Below are positions 6,133-12,698 of a DNA stretch of 15,603 nucleotides, one piece after another. The notes below the pieces were generated by a model. That model did not search any database. It had not been told where the DNA came from and saw nothing but the letters and a program-made list of their open reading frames with translations. Source of the stretch: DATGKD01 sp035294855 (GTDB lineage: Bacteria > Actinomycetota > Acidimicrobiia > Acidimicrobiales > UBA8190); assembly GCA_035294855.1 (NCBI GenBank), contig DATGKD010000163.1:1-15603 (forward strand), given 5' to 3'. Each line of letters begins with the position of its first letter. Position 1 is the stretch's first letter. A program made the position numbers and the translations under genes.

Positions 6133-6978
6133 CTAGCGAATCCGCTCGCGTTTCGCAAAGGAACGCGAACGTCCAGCTGACGCTGGTGCGCCCGCCACCC
6201 ATCTGCCCCCGGCGCGGGTCACGGTCACGTCGATGTCGAAGCACGTGGAGACCGCGTGGGAGGTGAGGACCTCCTCGGCGCGACCGGATGCGACGAGGCG
6301 ACCGTTTCGCACCAGCGCAGCATGGGAGATCCCCGGGGGGATCTCCTCGATGTGATGGGTGACGAGCACGAGCGGCGCGGGGGACGGGTCGGCCACGAGC
6401 GACGCCAAGCGCGCCACCAGCCGCTCCCGCGCACCCAGGTCGAGCCCGGCCGCGGGCTCGTCGAGCAGGAGGAGCTCGGGCTCGCCCATGAGGGCCCGGG
6501 CGAGGAGGAGCCGCTGCCGCTCACCTTCCGACAGGACCCCGAACTCCCGCTCCGCCAGATGATCGAGCCCTGCTTCGGCCAGCAGGCGGGCGGCGCGGTC
6601 GTGGTCGGCTGGCTCGTAGTGGTGCCACCACGTTTCGAGCGCGGCGTGACGGCCGCTCAACACCACGTCGGTGGCGAGGATCGTCGGACGGAAGCTGCGC
6701 AGGAGCGTCTGGCTCACGAAGGCGACGCGTTGACGAAGCACGCGCGCGTCGACCGCGCCATACCGCTGTCCCAGCACCTCCACGCTCCCGCGGGTGGGCA
6801 GCAGGCGCATGCCCGCGACCCGCAGCAGCGTGGTCTTGCCCGATCCGTTCGGACCGAGCACGGCCCACCGCTCACCGGGTCGCACCGACCAGGTCACGTC
6901 CTCCAGGATCGCTCTGCCGTCGCGCACCACCGACACATCGCGCAACGACACGACGTCGGCGCCACCGTCACCGTGCAT
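6133..6978 (-). CDS. ABC transporter ATP-binding protein (lone ATPase, ModF/COG1119-like)
   Basis: 281 aa from ATG 6976-6978. Walker A GPNGSGKT (42-49), Q-loop Q90, signature LSEGERQR (149-156), Walker B LLLLDEP (169-175) and switch His in VTHHIEEIP (206-214) are all present, so the ATPase should be active. The IEEIPPG context after the H-loop, and RSFRPTI with WWHHYEPAD in the helical part, resemble the molybdenum/iron-type ATPases grouped in COG1119. No permease or binding protein lies next to it, so the partner and substrate are unknown. The frame is open to 7128, but that extension overlaps the upstream gene, so the internal ATG is preferred; its ribosome-binding site is poor. The C-terminal tail (about 262-281) is basic. 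Confidence 0.85.
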   Translation of the reverse strand: MHGDGGADVVSLRDVSVVRDGRAILEDVTWSVRPGERWAVLGPNGSGKTTLLRVAGMRLLPTRGSVEVLGQRYGAVDARVLRQRVAFVSQTLLRSFRPTILATDVVLSGRHAALETWWHHYEPADHDRAARLLAEAGLDHLAEREFGVLSEGERQRLLLARALMGEPELLLLDEPAAGLDLGARERLVARLASLVADPSPAPLVLVTHHIEEIPPGISHAALVRNGRLVASGRAEEVLTSHAVSTCFDIDVTVTRAGGRWVAGAPASAGRSRSFAKRERIR

Positions 6979-7040
6979 GTGCGCCGACAGACCGCGTTGC
7001 GCCGCGAGGGCTGTGCCGGGGTGTGCGCGGTCGGGGGCGC

Positions 7041-7364
7041 TCAGGGAGCGGGCAGGCGGCGCGCCACCCGTCCGCCCAAGCCGTCGAGCATCTGCTCCCA
7101 GCCGCGCTCGCCCTGAAGCCACAGCCACACCTCACGGCGGTAGCCGACGATGACGTCGACGAACGCCTCGCGGTGCATGCCGAGCGGCTCGAGCGTCGGT
7201 CGCCACTGGCCCCACAGCCACACGGCGAGGCACATGTCGTCGGCGAACCGGTCGTCGGGCGTCTTGGGGCCGGCGAGCAACGTGTCGCGCAGCCTCTCTC
7301 GCATGTCGACCGGCTCCTCGGGGCGTTCGAGGCGGACGCCGACCGCGGGCTCGAGGATGGCCAT
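7041..7364 (-). CDS. Small Trp-rich protein of the sulfite-reductase operon, unknown function
   Basis: 107 aa from ATG 7362-7364, which lies 7 bases after the stop of the F420-type gene; a weak GGCGCAG precedes it. The frame remains open to 7424 but that part overlaps the upstream gene. It has a compact helical look with five Trp, including LAVWLWGQW and REVWLWLQGERGW, plus FADDMC with its only Cys. There are no signal peptide or membrane segments. Close packing behind the F420-type and sulfite-reductase genes suggests a role linked to them, perhaps as a small accessory or assembly protein. I do not recognise the family. Confidence 0.7.
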   Translation of the reverse strand: MAILEPAVGVRLERPEEPVDMRERLRDTLLAGPKTPDDRFADDMCLAVWLWGQWRPTLEPLGMHREAFVDVIVGYRREVWLWLQGERGWEQMLDGLGGRVARRLPAP

Positions 7365-7371
7365 CTGCGCC

Positions 7372-8640
7372 TCAGCGGTCCCGGACCACGGGGGCGCGGT
7401 CGGTGCCCGAGTAGCCGTCGACATGCTCGGCGAAGTCGATGAACAGCGGAGCGTCGGGGTCGAGCTTGCGTTTCAGGGTGCGCTCGGCGATGCGCTTGTC
7501 CAGGTTGTCGAGACGCACGAGCGCCTCGGGGTCGTCGAGGTCGCGCACGTCGAGGCGGGCCCGGGCCCGGTCGAAGGCGAACCGACCCGCTTCGGTGCGC
7601 ACGAGGACGCTCGACCAGCCGGCCAGGGACCCGACGCTCCCGACCGAGATGTCGGCGGACCGTCCGAGGAAGTCCGCGCATTCGTCGCACCCCTTGAGGG
7701 CCGCCCCGTGGAAGTCCTTGATGGGCTCGTCCACGGCCACCCGGCCGTCGCGGTACTCGACGATCATGCGCCCGTGAATGACGTCGACCTTGCTCACACG
7801 GTCGAGGTCGAGACCACGGCGGTCGCGCAGCTCCCGCAGCATGAGGGCCTCGTAGTCGAAGCTCTTCGTGCACAACAGCGCAATGGTGAGCACGACGGTC
7901 TCGATGCGGTGCGCGCCGTTCGGCCAGCGGCGCGCCTGCATGGCCCGGATGCCCTGGATCTCGCACGGCGTGCCCACGACGGCGAGGCGGGGCTTGGCCG
8001 GCAGGTCGTACTTGGCCAGGTCGAGCTCGGCGAGCGCCATCGTCTGGTTGTAGAAGCTTCCCGCGGCGTCGAGGATCTCCTTGGGCGTGGTCGCCACGGT
8101 GGCGATGCCCTTCCACGGCTCGTCGGGGTCGTCGCTCGGACGCGACACGAGCGCGCCGTCGATGTCGCCGCCCGCCAACAACGAGAGCAGCATGGCGGTG
8201 ACGACGCCGCCGTCCTGGACCTCGTCGGGGCGCGCTCCGGCGCGCACGGCGTAGCGTCCACTCACCAAACCCAGGCCATCACCGGGTGGCCCACCGGTCA
8301 GTTTCCAATAGGTGTCGGCCGAGTCGGACTTGACCACCATGGGTGCGGCCCCGGCGTCGTCCTCTTGGACGGTGGACGGCGGCCACAGGGCCTCGTAGCG
8401 CAGGCCGCCGCGGGGGCAGAAATCCCAACACAACGAGCAGCCGGTGCACATCTTGACGAGCTCGGGCAGCTGCGTGTCGGCGTTGACGCCAATCGAGTTG
8501 GACGGGCACACGGCCACGCACGTCCCGCACTGGATGCACCGGTCGGCGAAGATCACTCCGGCCTCGAGTTCCCAGAACCACGTCTTGCCGGGGGGCTCGG
8601 CGACCCCGTTCATCTCCTCACGGATGCGAAAGCCCTTCAC
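7372..8640 (-). CDS. FpoF/FrhB-type coenzyme F420 oxidoreductase with two [4Fe-4S] ferredoxin motifs
   Basis: 422 aa from GTG 8638-8640, overlapping the sulfite-reductase stop by GTGA. Residues 30-80 hold two ferredoxin motifs: CIQCGTCVAVCP (C35, C38, C41, C45) and CTGCSLCWDFCP (C65, C68, C71, C75). Then come the FrhB N-domain (GGVVTAMLLSLLAGG, 144-158; FYNQ) and the FrhB C-domain with VVGTPCEIQGIRAM (C226), LLCTKSFDY (C257) and CDECADFLGRSADISVGSVG (C318, C321). This order is that of FpoF/FqoF and of the N-terminal half of methanogen Fsr. Family members bind FAD and exchange electrons between F420H2, or in relatives ferredoxin, and iron-sulfur clusters. Context suggests it delivers electrons to the neighbouring siroheme reductase. 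Substrate identity is inferred: HCAR-like or ferredoxin-linked members share the fold. Confidence 0.88.
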   Translation of the reverse strand: MKGFRIREEMNGVAEPPGKTWFWELEAGVIFADRCIQCGTCVAVCPSNSIGVNADTQLPELVKMCTGCSLCWDFCPRGGLRYEALWPPSTVQEDDAGAAPMVVKSDSADTYWKLTGGPPGDGLGLVSGRYAVRAGARPDEVQDGGVVTAMLLSLLAGGDIDGALVSRPSDDPDEPWKGIATVATTPKEILDAAGSFYNQTMALAELDLAKYDLPAKPRLAVVGTPCEIQGIRAMQARRWPNGAHRIETVVLTIALLCTKSFDYEALMLRELRDRRGLDLDRVSKVDVIHGRMIVEYRDGRVAVDEPIKDFHGAALKGCDECADFLGRSADISVGSVGSLAGWSSVLVRTEAGRFAFDRARARLDVRDLDDPEALVRLDNLDKRIAERTLKRKLDPDAPLFIDFAEHVDGYSGTDRAPVVRDR

Positions 8641-10421
8641 GCGCTCGTCCCCTGTTCCGCGACGACGCTGTCGAACCCGGCGAGCGCGCCGGCGAGGTCC
8701 TCGTTGGGCGTGCGCCGGGCCCAATTGTAGAAGGGCTCGTCGGGACGCTTCTCGGACCGGTAACGCCGAACGACGCGCAGCAGGGCGTCGGGCACGTTGT
8801 CCACGGGCCGGGCGTTCTCGACCCAGTCGATGAAGGCGGCGTCGGGCCCGAGCGACCCCCCGAACCCGATGTCGACCGCCTCGGCGATGCGCTCGCCGAC
8901 GTGCGCGGTGTCACCCCGGAAGCCGATGTCGGCGATCTGGGGTTGCGCGCACGACGCCGGACACCCCGAGAAGTGCATGCGGATCACCCCGGCGTCCTCA
9001 CGATCGGGGGAAAGGCGTTCGTGCGCGCCGCGGCCGTTGGGCGCTGCCGTGGCGACAGGGTCGTCGGCGAGCTGCTGATCGAGCCAGCGCGCCCAGGTGA
9101 CGGCGCGCTCTTTGGTCTCCACCACCGCGAAGCGGCAGAACTCGCTGCCCGTGCACGCCACCACGCCGCGCTCGAACGGGCCCGGGTAGGGCGAGTACTT
9201 CTGGAGCAGCTCCTCGGCCAAGAGGTCGTCGAGCTTGTCCTCGGGAACGCCGCTCAGCACGAAGTTCTGGTCGGTGCCCAAGCGCACGGTGCCGTCGCCG
9301 TACACACGCGCCAGGCGCGCCGCTTCCACCAGCTCGATCCCCGTCATCCGCCCGACCGGCACGCAGCAGCCCACGTAGACGAGCCCCGGCTCACGCTGGC
9401 GGTGCACGCCGACGTGGTCACCGCGGTAGCGCTCGGTGAGATCTTCGCCGGCGGGCACGAGCGACAGCCGCGTCCGCTGCGCCAGCTCGGCGCGGAACTG
9501 CTCGGGGCCGAGCTCCTGCACGAGGTAGCGCATGCGCGCCATGCCCCGGTTCTCGCGGTTGCCGAGCTCGCCGTAGACCTGGGCGATGGCGCGGGTGATC
9601 TCGATCGCCTGGTCGGGGAGCACGAAGACGTCGATGTCCGAGGCCATGCGCTCGCCGTCGGACAGGCCGCCGCCGACGAGGACGTTGAAGCCCACCGTGC
9701 CGTCGTCTTGGCGCGCGGGCCACAAGCCGATGTCGTTGATCTCCGCCTGGGCGCAGTCCTCCAGGCAGCCGGTGACGCTCATCTTGAACTTGCGCGGCAG
9801 GTTGGCGTAGTCGCGGTTGCCGGTGAAGTACGCCGAGACGGCCTGCGCCACCGGCAGGGCGTGGACCGCCTCGTGCGCGTCCACGCCCGACACCGGGCAG
9901 CACAGCACGTTGCGGGCCGAGTCCCCGCACGCCTGCACGGTGGTCAGCCCGACGTCCGCGAAGCGCTGCCAGATCCGGGGCACGTCTTCGATCCGCACCC
10001 AGTGGATCTGGATGTCCTGGCGGGTCGTGATGTCCGCGTAGCGGTTCCCGAACACCGCGCTGTCGTCGGGGCCCTCGCCGAAGGCATCGGCGACCACGCC
10101 GATCTCACGGGCCTGGTCGGCGGTGAGCACACCACCGGGCACCTTCACCCGCAGCATGAAGGCGTCTCCCCCCTGGCGCTGGGGGTAGAGACCGACCCAC
10201 TTGAGCCGTTCCTGCTCCCCCGCCACCTTGGCGATGGCACCGGGACCCTCTTTGCTGTAGCGGTCGATGACCGCGTCGGCCACGTCGAGGGGGTTGCGGT
10301 CGAGCTTCCAGCGCTCCACCTGGTTGAGCTCACCCACCCGGCGGTACGGCCGCACGAACTGCATCGAGCGCTCGTTGCCGCGGATCTCGACCCCGTAGGG
10401 GTTGTCGCGGTCGCGGACCAC
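8637..10421 (-). CDS. NirA-type siroheme/[4Fe-4S] sulfite (or nitrite) reductase
   Basis: 594 aa in two pseudo-symmetric halves, as in assimilatory sulfite/nitrite reductases. The siroheme-[4Fe-4S] ligands are CTGSEFC (C423, C429) and GCPASC (C487, C491), followed by AQPQIADIGF. ITTRQDIQIHWV (131-142) and KFKMSVTGCLEDCAQAEIND (211-230) are the first-half counterparts, and R-rich strings for anion binding are present. Y79 and C165 sit where the Tyr-Cys cross-link of Mycobacterium tuberculosis NirA is found. Known reaction: six-electron reduction of sulfite to sulfide or nitrite to ammonia. The adjacent cysH and a divergent siroheme synthase favour sulfite. The start GTG 10419-10421, 21 bases after cysH, lacks a clear ribosome-binding site; ATG at residue 20 is an alternative. 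The 3' end overlaps the F420-type gene. Confidence 0.92.
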   Translation of the reverse strand: MVRDRDNPYGVEIRGNERSMQFVRPYRRVGELNQVERWKLDRNPLDVADAVIDRYSKEGPGAIAKVAGEQERLKWVGLYPQRQGGDAFMLRVKVPGGVLTADQAREIGVVADAFGEGPDDSAVFGNRYADITTRQDIQIHWVRIEDVPRIWQRFADVGLTTVQACGDSARNVLCCPVSGVDAHEAVHALPVAQAVSAYFTGNRDYANLPRKFKMSVTGCLEDCAQAEINDIGLWPARQDDGTVGFNVLVGGGLSDGERMASDIDVFVLPDQAIEITRAIAQVYGELGNRENRGMARMRYLVQELGPEQFRAELAQRTRLSLVPAGEDLTERYRGDHVGVHRQREPGLVYVGCCVPVGRMTGIELVEAARLARVYGDGTVRLGTDQNFVLSGVPEDKLDDLLAEELLQKYSPYPGPFERGVVACTGSEFCRFAVVETKERAVTWARWLDQQLADDPVATAAPNGRGAHERLSPDREDAGVIRMHFSGCPASCAQPQIADIGFRGDTAHVGERIAEAVDIGFGGSLGPDAAFIDWVENARPVDNVPDALLRVVRRYRSEKRPDEPFYNWARRTPNEDLAGALAGFDSVVAEQGTSA

Positions 10422-10442
10422 TAGCCGCTCACGCCGACGCGA

Positions 10443-11201
10443 TCAGGCGTGCAGGCCGCATTCGGTCTTGCCCGTGCCCGCCCAGCGTCCCGAGCGGGGG
10501 TCCTGCCCCGGCGACACGGGCTGGGTGGTGGGCGCGCACCCGATCGAGAGATAACCCTGCGCCGCGAGCGGATGCGACGGCAGGTCGTGGTCCGCCACGT
10601 AGTTCTCGACGTCGTCGTCGGTCCACGTGGCAACGGGGTTCACCTTGACCATGTTGCGCACCGGGTCCCACGACACGACGGGCGCGTCGGCGCGCAACGG
10701 GGTGTCGCACCGCTTGAGACCGGTCACCCAGGCGTCGCGGCCGGAAAGGGCACGGTCGAGCGGTTCGACCTTGCGCATCTGGCAGCACCGCTCCGAGCCG
10801 CACGGCCACGCGGCGGCTTCGGGTCCGGGAGTGACCACCCGCAGGTTGAGGTCGTAACGGCGACGCACGTCCTCGACGAATGCCAGAGTCTCGGGGAAGT
10901 GGAAGCCCGTGTCCAAGAACACGACCTCGATGTCGGGGTCGGCCTGGACCGCCAGGTCGACGATGACGCAGTCCTGGAACGAGCAGGCCACGCTCATGTT
11001 GCGGCCGAAGCGCTCGACCGCCCACGCCAGGACCTTGCCCGCCGGGGCGTGCTCGAACTCGGCGGCGACCACGGTCAGCTCGTCGAGGTCCACGTCGATC
11101 TGGAGGCCTGCACCCACGATCGGTCCTCCTCGTCCGGGGTCCGGGGCCATCACCGCCCGGGCCGTCTGGTGGTCGAACGGCGGCCGGGGCTCGGCGGCCA
11201 C
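10443..11201 (-). CDS. cysH: Phosphoadenylyl/adenylyl-sulfate reductase (CysH) with an atypical cluster motif
   Basis: 252 aa. It reduces activated sulfate (APS or PAPS) to sulfite. Seen: ACSFQDCVIVDL (72-83) in the nucleotide-binding fold, FLDTGFHFPET (95-105), CCQMRKVEPL (C139, C140), WVTGLKRCDTP (158-168), and the C-terminal KTECGLH with catalytic C248. Iron-sulfur APS reductases have CC plus a later CxxC; here that motif is GYLSIGCAPTTQPV, so C222 is present but the partner Cys is Thr225. Three cluster Cys remain. The product sulfite would pass to the next gene. The frame starts at GTG 11199-11201, about 27 bases below a TATACT -10-like box, with no strong ribosome-binding site. ATG 11148-11150 is an alternative. 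Confidence 0.9.
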   Translation of the reverse strand: MAAEPRPPFDHQTARAVMAPDPGRGGPIVGAGLQIDVDLDELTVVAAEFEHAPAGKVLAWAVERFGRNMSVACSFQDCVIVDLAVQADPDIEVVFLDTGFHFPETLAFVEDVRRRYDLNLRVVTPGPEAAAWPCGSERCCQMRKVEPLDRALSGRDAWVTGLKRCDTPLRADAPVVSWDPVRNMVKVNPVATWTDDDVENYVADHDLPSHPLAAQGYLSIGCAPTTQPVSPGQDPRSGRWAGTGKTECGLHA

Positions 11202-11366
11202 CGCAAATTCGTATCAGCGTCGTCGGGCAGTATATATGACTAATCAGATCAGCTTTTATCCCTTTCAGGGGCCAACGATCGACCGCGCTGACCTGCTGTC
11301 CTGCCGTTCCCTTCCGCCCCGGCCCGGAGGCCGGGCAGGCTCGCGGGTCTCCGAGGGGACGCGGCG
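11202..11366. promoter_or_regulatory. Divergent promoter and leader region between cysH and the siroheme synthase gene
   Basis: 11229-11262 is strikingly AT-rich for this DNA. On the - strand TATACT (11229-11234) fits a -10 box for cysH, with transcription likely starting about 20 bases before GTG 11201; the -35 is weak. CTGAT repeats occur close by (CTGATCTGATTAGTCA and a later GCTGATACG), and TGACTAATCAGATCA has matching TGA/TCA ends, a possible operator. On the + strand, the leader of the siroheme gene has a strong hairpin, CCCGGCC-CGGA-GGCCGGG (11318-11335), and an enclosing CCTGCC/GGCAGG option, just before AGGGGA and TTG 11367. I match this to no known riboswitch. Confidence 0.5.
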
Positions 11367-12029
11367 TTGAGCGTCAGCGGGCCCCTCTACCCCGTCGGCC
11401 TGGTGGTCGCCGGCCGTCGTTGCCTCGTCGTGGGAGGCGGGCACGTGGCGGCCCGCAAGATCGCCGCCCTCGTGGCATGCGGTGCGGCGGTGACCGTCGT
11501 GGCTCCCCAAGTCCACGAGGCGATCGGCGAGCTGGCGGCCACCGGGGACCTGGCAGCCGTCGACGATGTCCCCCTTGACGTCCAGCTTCGGCCCTACCGC
11601 GCGGGTGAGGCCGCGGGCTACCGCCTCGTCGTGGCGGCGACGGGTGACGAAGCCGTCGACGACGCCGTGTACCGGGACGCCGAGGCCGCCGGTGTGTGGG
11701 TGAACGTCGCCGACGACCCGGCGCGCTGCACGTTCGTGCTGCCCGCGGTGGCGCGCCGCGGGGACGTCACGGTCGCCGTCGCCACCGGGGGAACGAGCCC
11801 CGCGCTGGCGGTGTGGCTGCGCGACCGCATCGGGGACGACGTCGGTCCGTGGGCAGGTGAGCTGGCCGCATTGCTCGCCGAAGCGCGCGCCCGTGTGCGC
11901 GCCCGTGGCCGGAGCACCGAATCGGTCGACTGGCGGGCCGCCCTCGACGGCCCCTTGTCGGAGCTCGTGCGCCAGGGGCGCACCGACGAGGCGCGCGCCA
12001 TGTTGCAAGCGCTCGTCGACCGGATCTGA
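11367..12029 (+). CDS. Siroheme synthase: precorrin-2 dehydrogenase / sirohydrochlorin ferrochelatase domain
   Basis: 220 aa, equal to the N-terminal (Met8p-like) half of CysG without the methyltransferase half. Residues 8-31 contain PVGLVVAGRRCLVVGGGHVA then ARK, the NAD-binding Rossmann start. VVAATGDEAVDDAVY (88-102) holds the conserved acidic residues used in dehydrogenation and chelation. VNVADDPARCTFVLPAVARR (112-131) and VAVATGGTSPALA (136-148) are family signatures. The reactions oxidise precorrin-2 and insert iron to give siroheme, the cofactor of the siroheme reductase encoded on the other strand. The uroporphyrinogen methyltransferase must lie elsewhere. Start TTG 11367 with AGGGGA about 8 bases upstream. 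Confidence 0.9.
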   Translation: MSVSGPLYPVGLVVAGRRCLVVGGGHVAARKIAALVACGAAVTVVAPQVHEAIGELAATGDLAAVDDVPLDVQLRPYRAGEAAGYRLVVAATGDEAVDDAVYRDAEAAGVWVNVADDPARCTFVLPAVARRGDVTVAVATGGTSPALAVWLRDRIGDDVGPWAGELAALLAEARARVRARGRSTESVDWRAALDGPLSELVRQGRTDEARAMLQALVDRI

Positions 12030-12040
12030 CGCCGACCCAA

Positions 12041-12053
12041 GCCCCACGGGGGC
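12041..12053 (+). terminator. Short GC-rich hairpin after the siroheme synthase gene
   Basis: GCCCC (12041-12045) pairs with GGGGC (12049-12053) around a 3-base loop, starting 12 bases after the stop codon. There is no U-tract, so this is only a possible terminator. Confidence 0.3.
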
Positions 12054-12085
12054 ACCGCCGGTGAGCGGAAATCCCAACGATCGGT

Positions 12086-12098
12086 CATACTCTGGCCG
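12086..12098 (+). promoter_or_regulatory. Possible leaderless promoter of the MarR-family gene
   Basis: CATACT (12086-12091) resembles an actinobacterial -10 hexamer and ends 6 bases before the GTG start at 12098, so transcription could begin at or next to the start codon. No ribosome-binding site is visible, which fits leaderless translation. No good -35 is seen. Confidence 0.4.
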
Positions 12099-12643
12099 TG
12101 GGAGCGACGGGGACCCCCGCTCGGCCCCGGAAACGGCGGGAGCAAGAAATCCCCGCGCCGCGCCTGCCGGCACCCGGAGCCCCGTCCGACGAGGACGTCA
12201 CCGAGGCCATCATCCTGGCCAGCCGGGCGATGGTGGCGGTCGCCGTCCGCTCGCTGGCGGGAAGCACCGAGCAGTTCACCCTCCCGCAGTTCCGGACGCT
12301 CGTGGTGCTCCACTACGGAGGAAGCCGGAGGCTGGCTGATTTGGCTGAAGCTCTCGACGTCAGCCCGTCGACGGCCACGCGCATGTGCGACCGCCTGGTC
12401 CGCAAGGGCCTCGTGGCGCGCACCCGCGACGACCTCGACCGCCGCGAGGTCAACCTGTCCATCACGGCGTCGGGTCGCCGGGTGGTGAACGACGTCATCG
12501 AACGACGCCGGTCGGAGATCCGCGAGCTGCTCGGCGAGATCCCCGAGGCGTTGCGTCGCCAGCTCGTCAATTCCCTGACGCTGCTGGCCAAGGCAGCGGG
12601 CGAGTCGCCCCAGCTGCACTGGGGTTCCGGCTGGAGCTTCTGA
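12098..12643 (+). CDS. MarR-family transcriptional regulator
   Basis: 181 aa. A basic, Pro-rich N-tail (1-32) precedes the fold. FTLPQFRTLVVLHYGG (60-75) leads into the winged helix: LADLAEALDVSPSTATRMCD (79-98) with recognition helix, LVRKGLVARTRDDLDRREVN (100-119) as helix and wing with the conserved D-DRR signature, and LSITASGRRVV (120-130) closing it. The C-terminal helices (131-168) would form the dimer interface. MarR proteins bind palindromic DNA and usually release it on binding small aromatic or acyl ligands. It lies 68 bases after the siroheme gene and converges on the aldehyde dehydrogenase. Its target is not evident; the dehydrogenase/ligase operon, the siroheme genes or itself are possible. 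Confidence 0.88.
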   Translation: MGATGTPARPRKRREQEIPAPRLPAPGAPSDEDVTEAIILASRAMVAVAVRSLAGSTEQFTLPQFRTLVVLHYGGSRRLADLAEALDVSPSTATRMCDRLVRKGLVARTRDDLDRREVNLSITASGRRVVNDVIERRRSEIRELLGEIPEALRRQLVNSLTLLAKAAGESPQLHWGSGWSF

Positions 12644-12698
12644 GGGGGCTGCTGCTCTTCGTTTCCGACGGCGTCCGCCTCGAGCTCCTGACCGAGGC

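Noticed and set aside
6979..7128. N-terminal extension of the ABC ATPase.
   Set aside because: It overlaps the 107-aa gene in another frame and does not resemble ABC sequence; the ATG at 6978 precedes the normal start of the fold.
8901..10424. 507-codon + strand frame antisense to the sulfite reductase.
   Set aside because: Complement of a strongly conserved enzyme gene. The frame is Ala/His/Val-rich with no motif.
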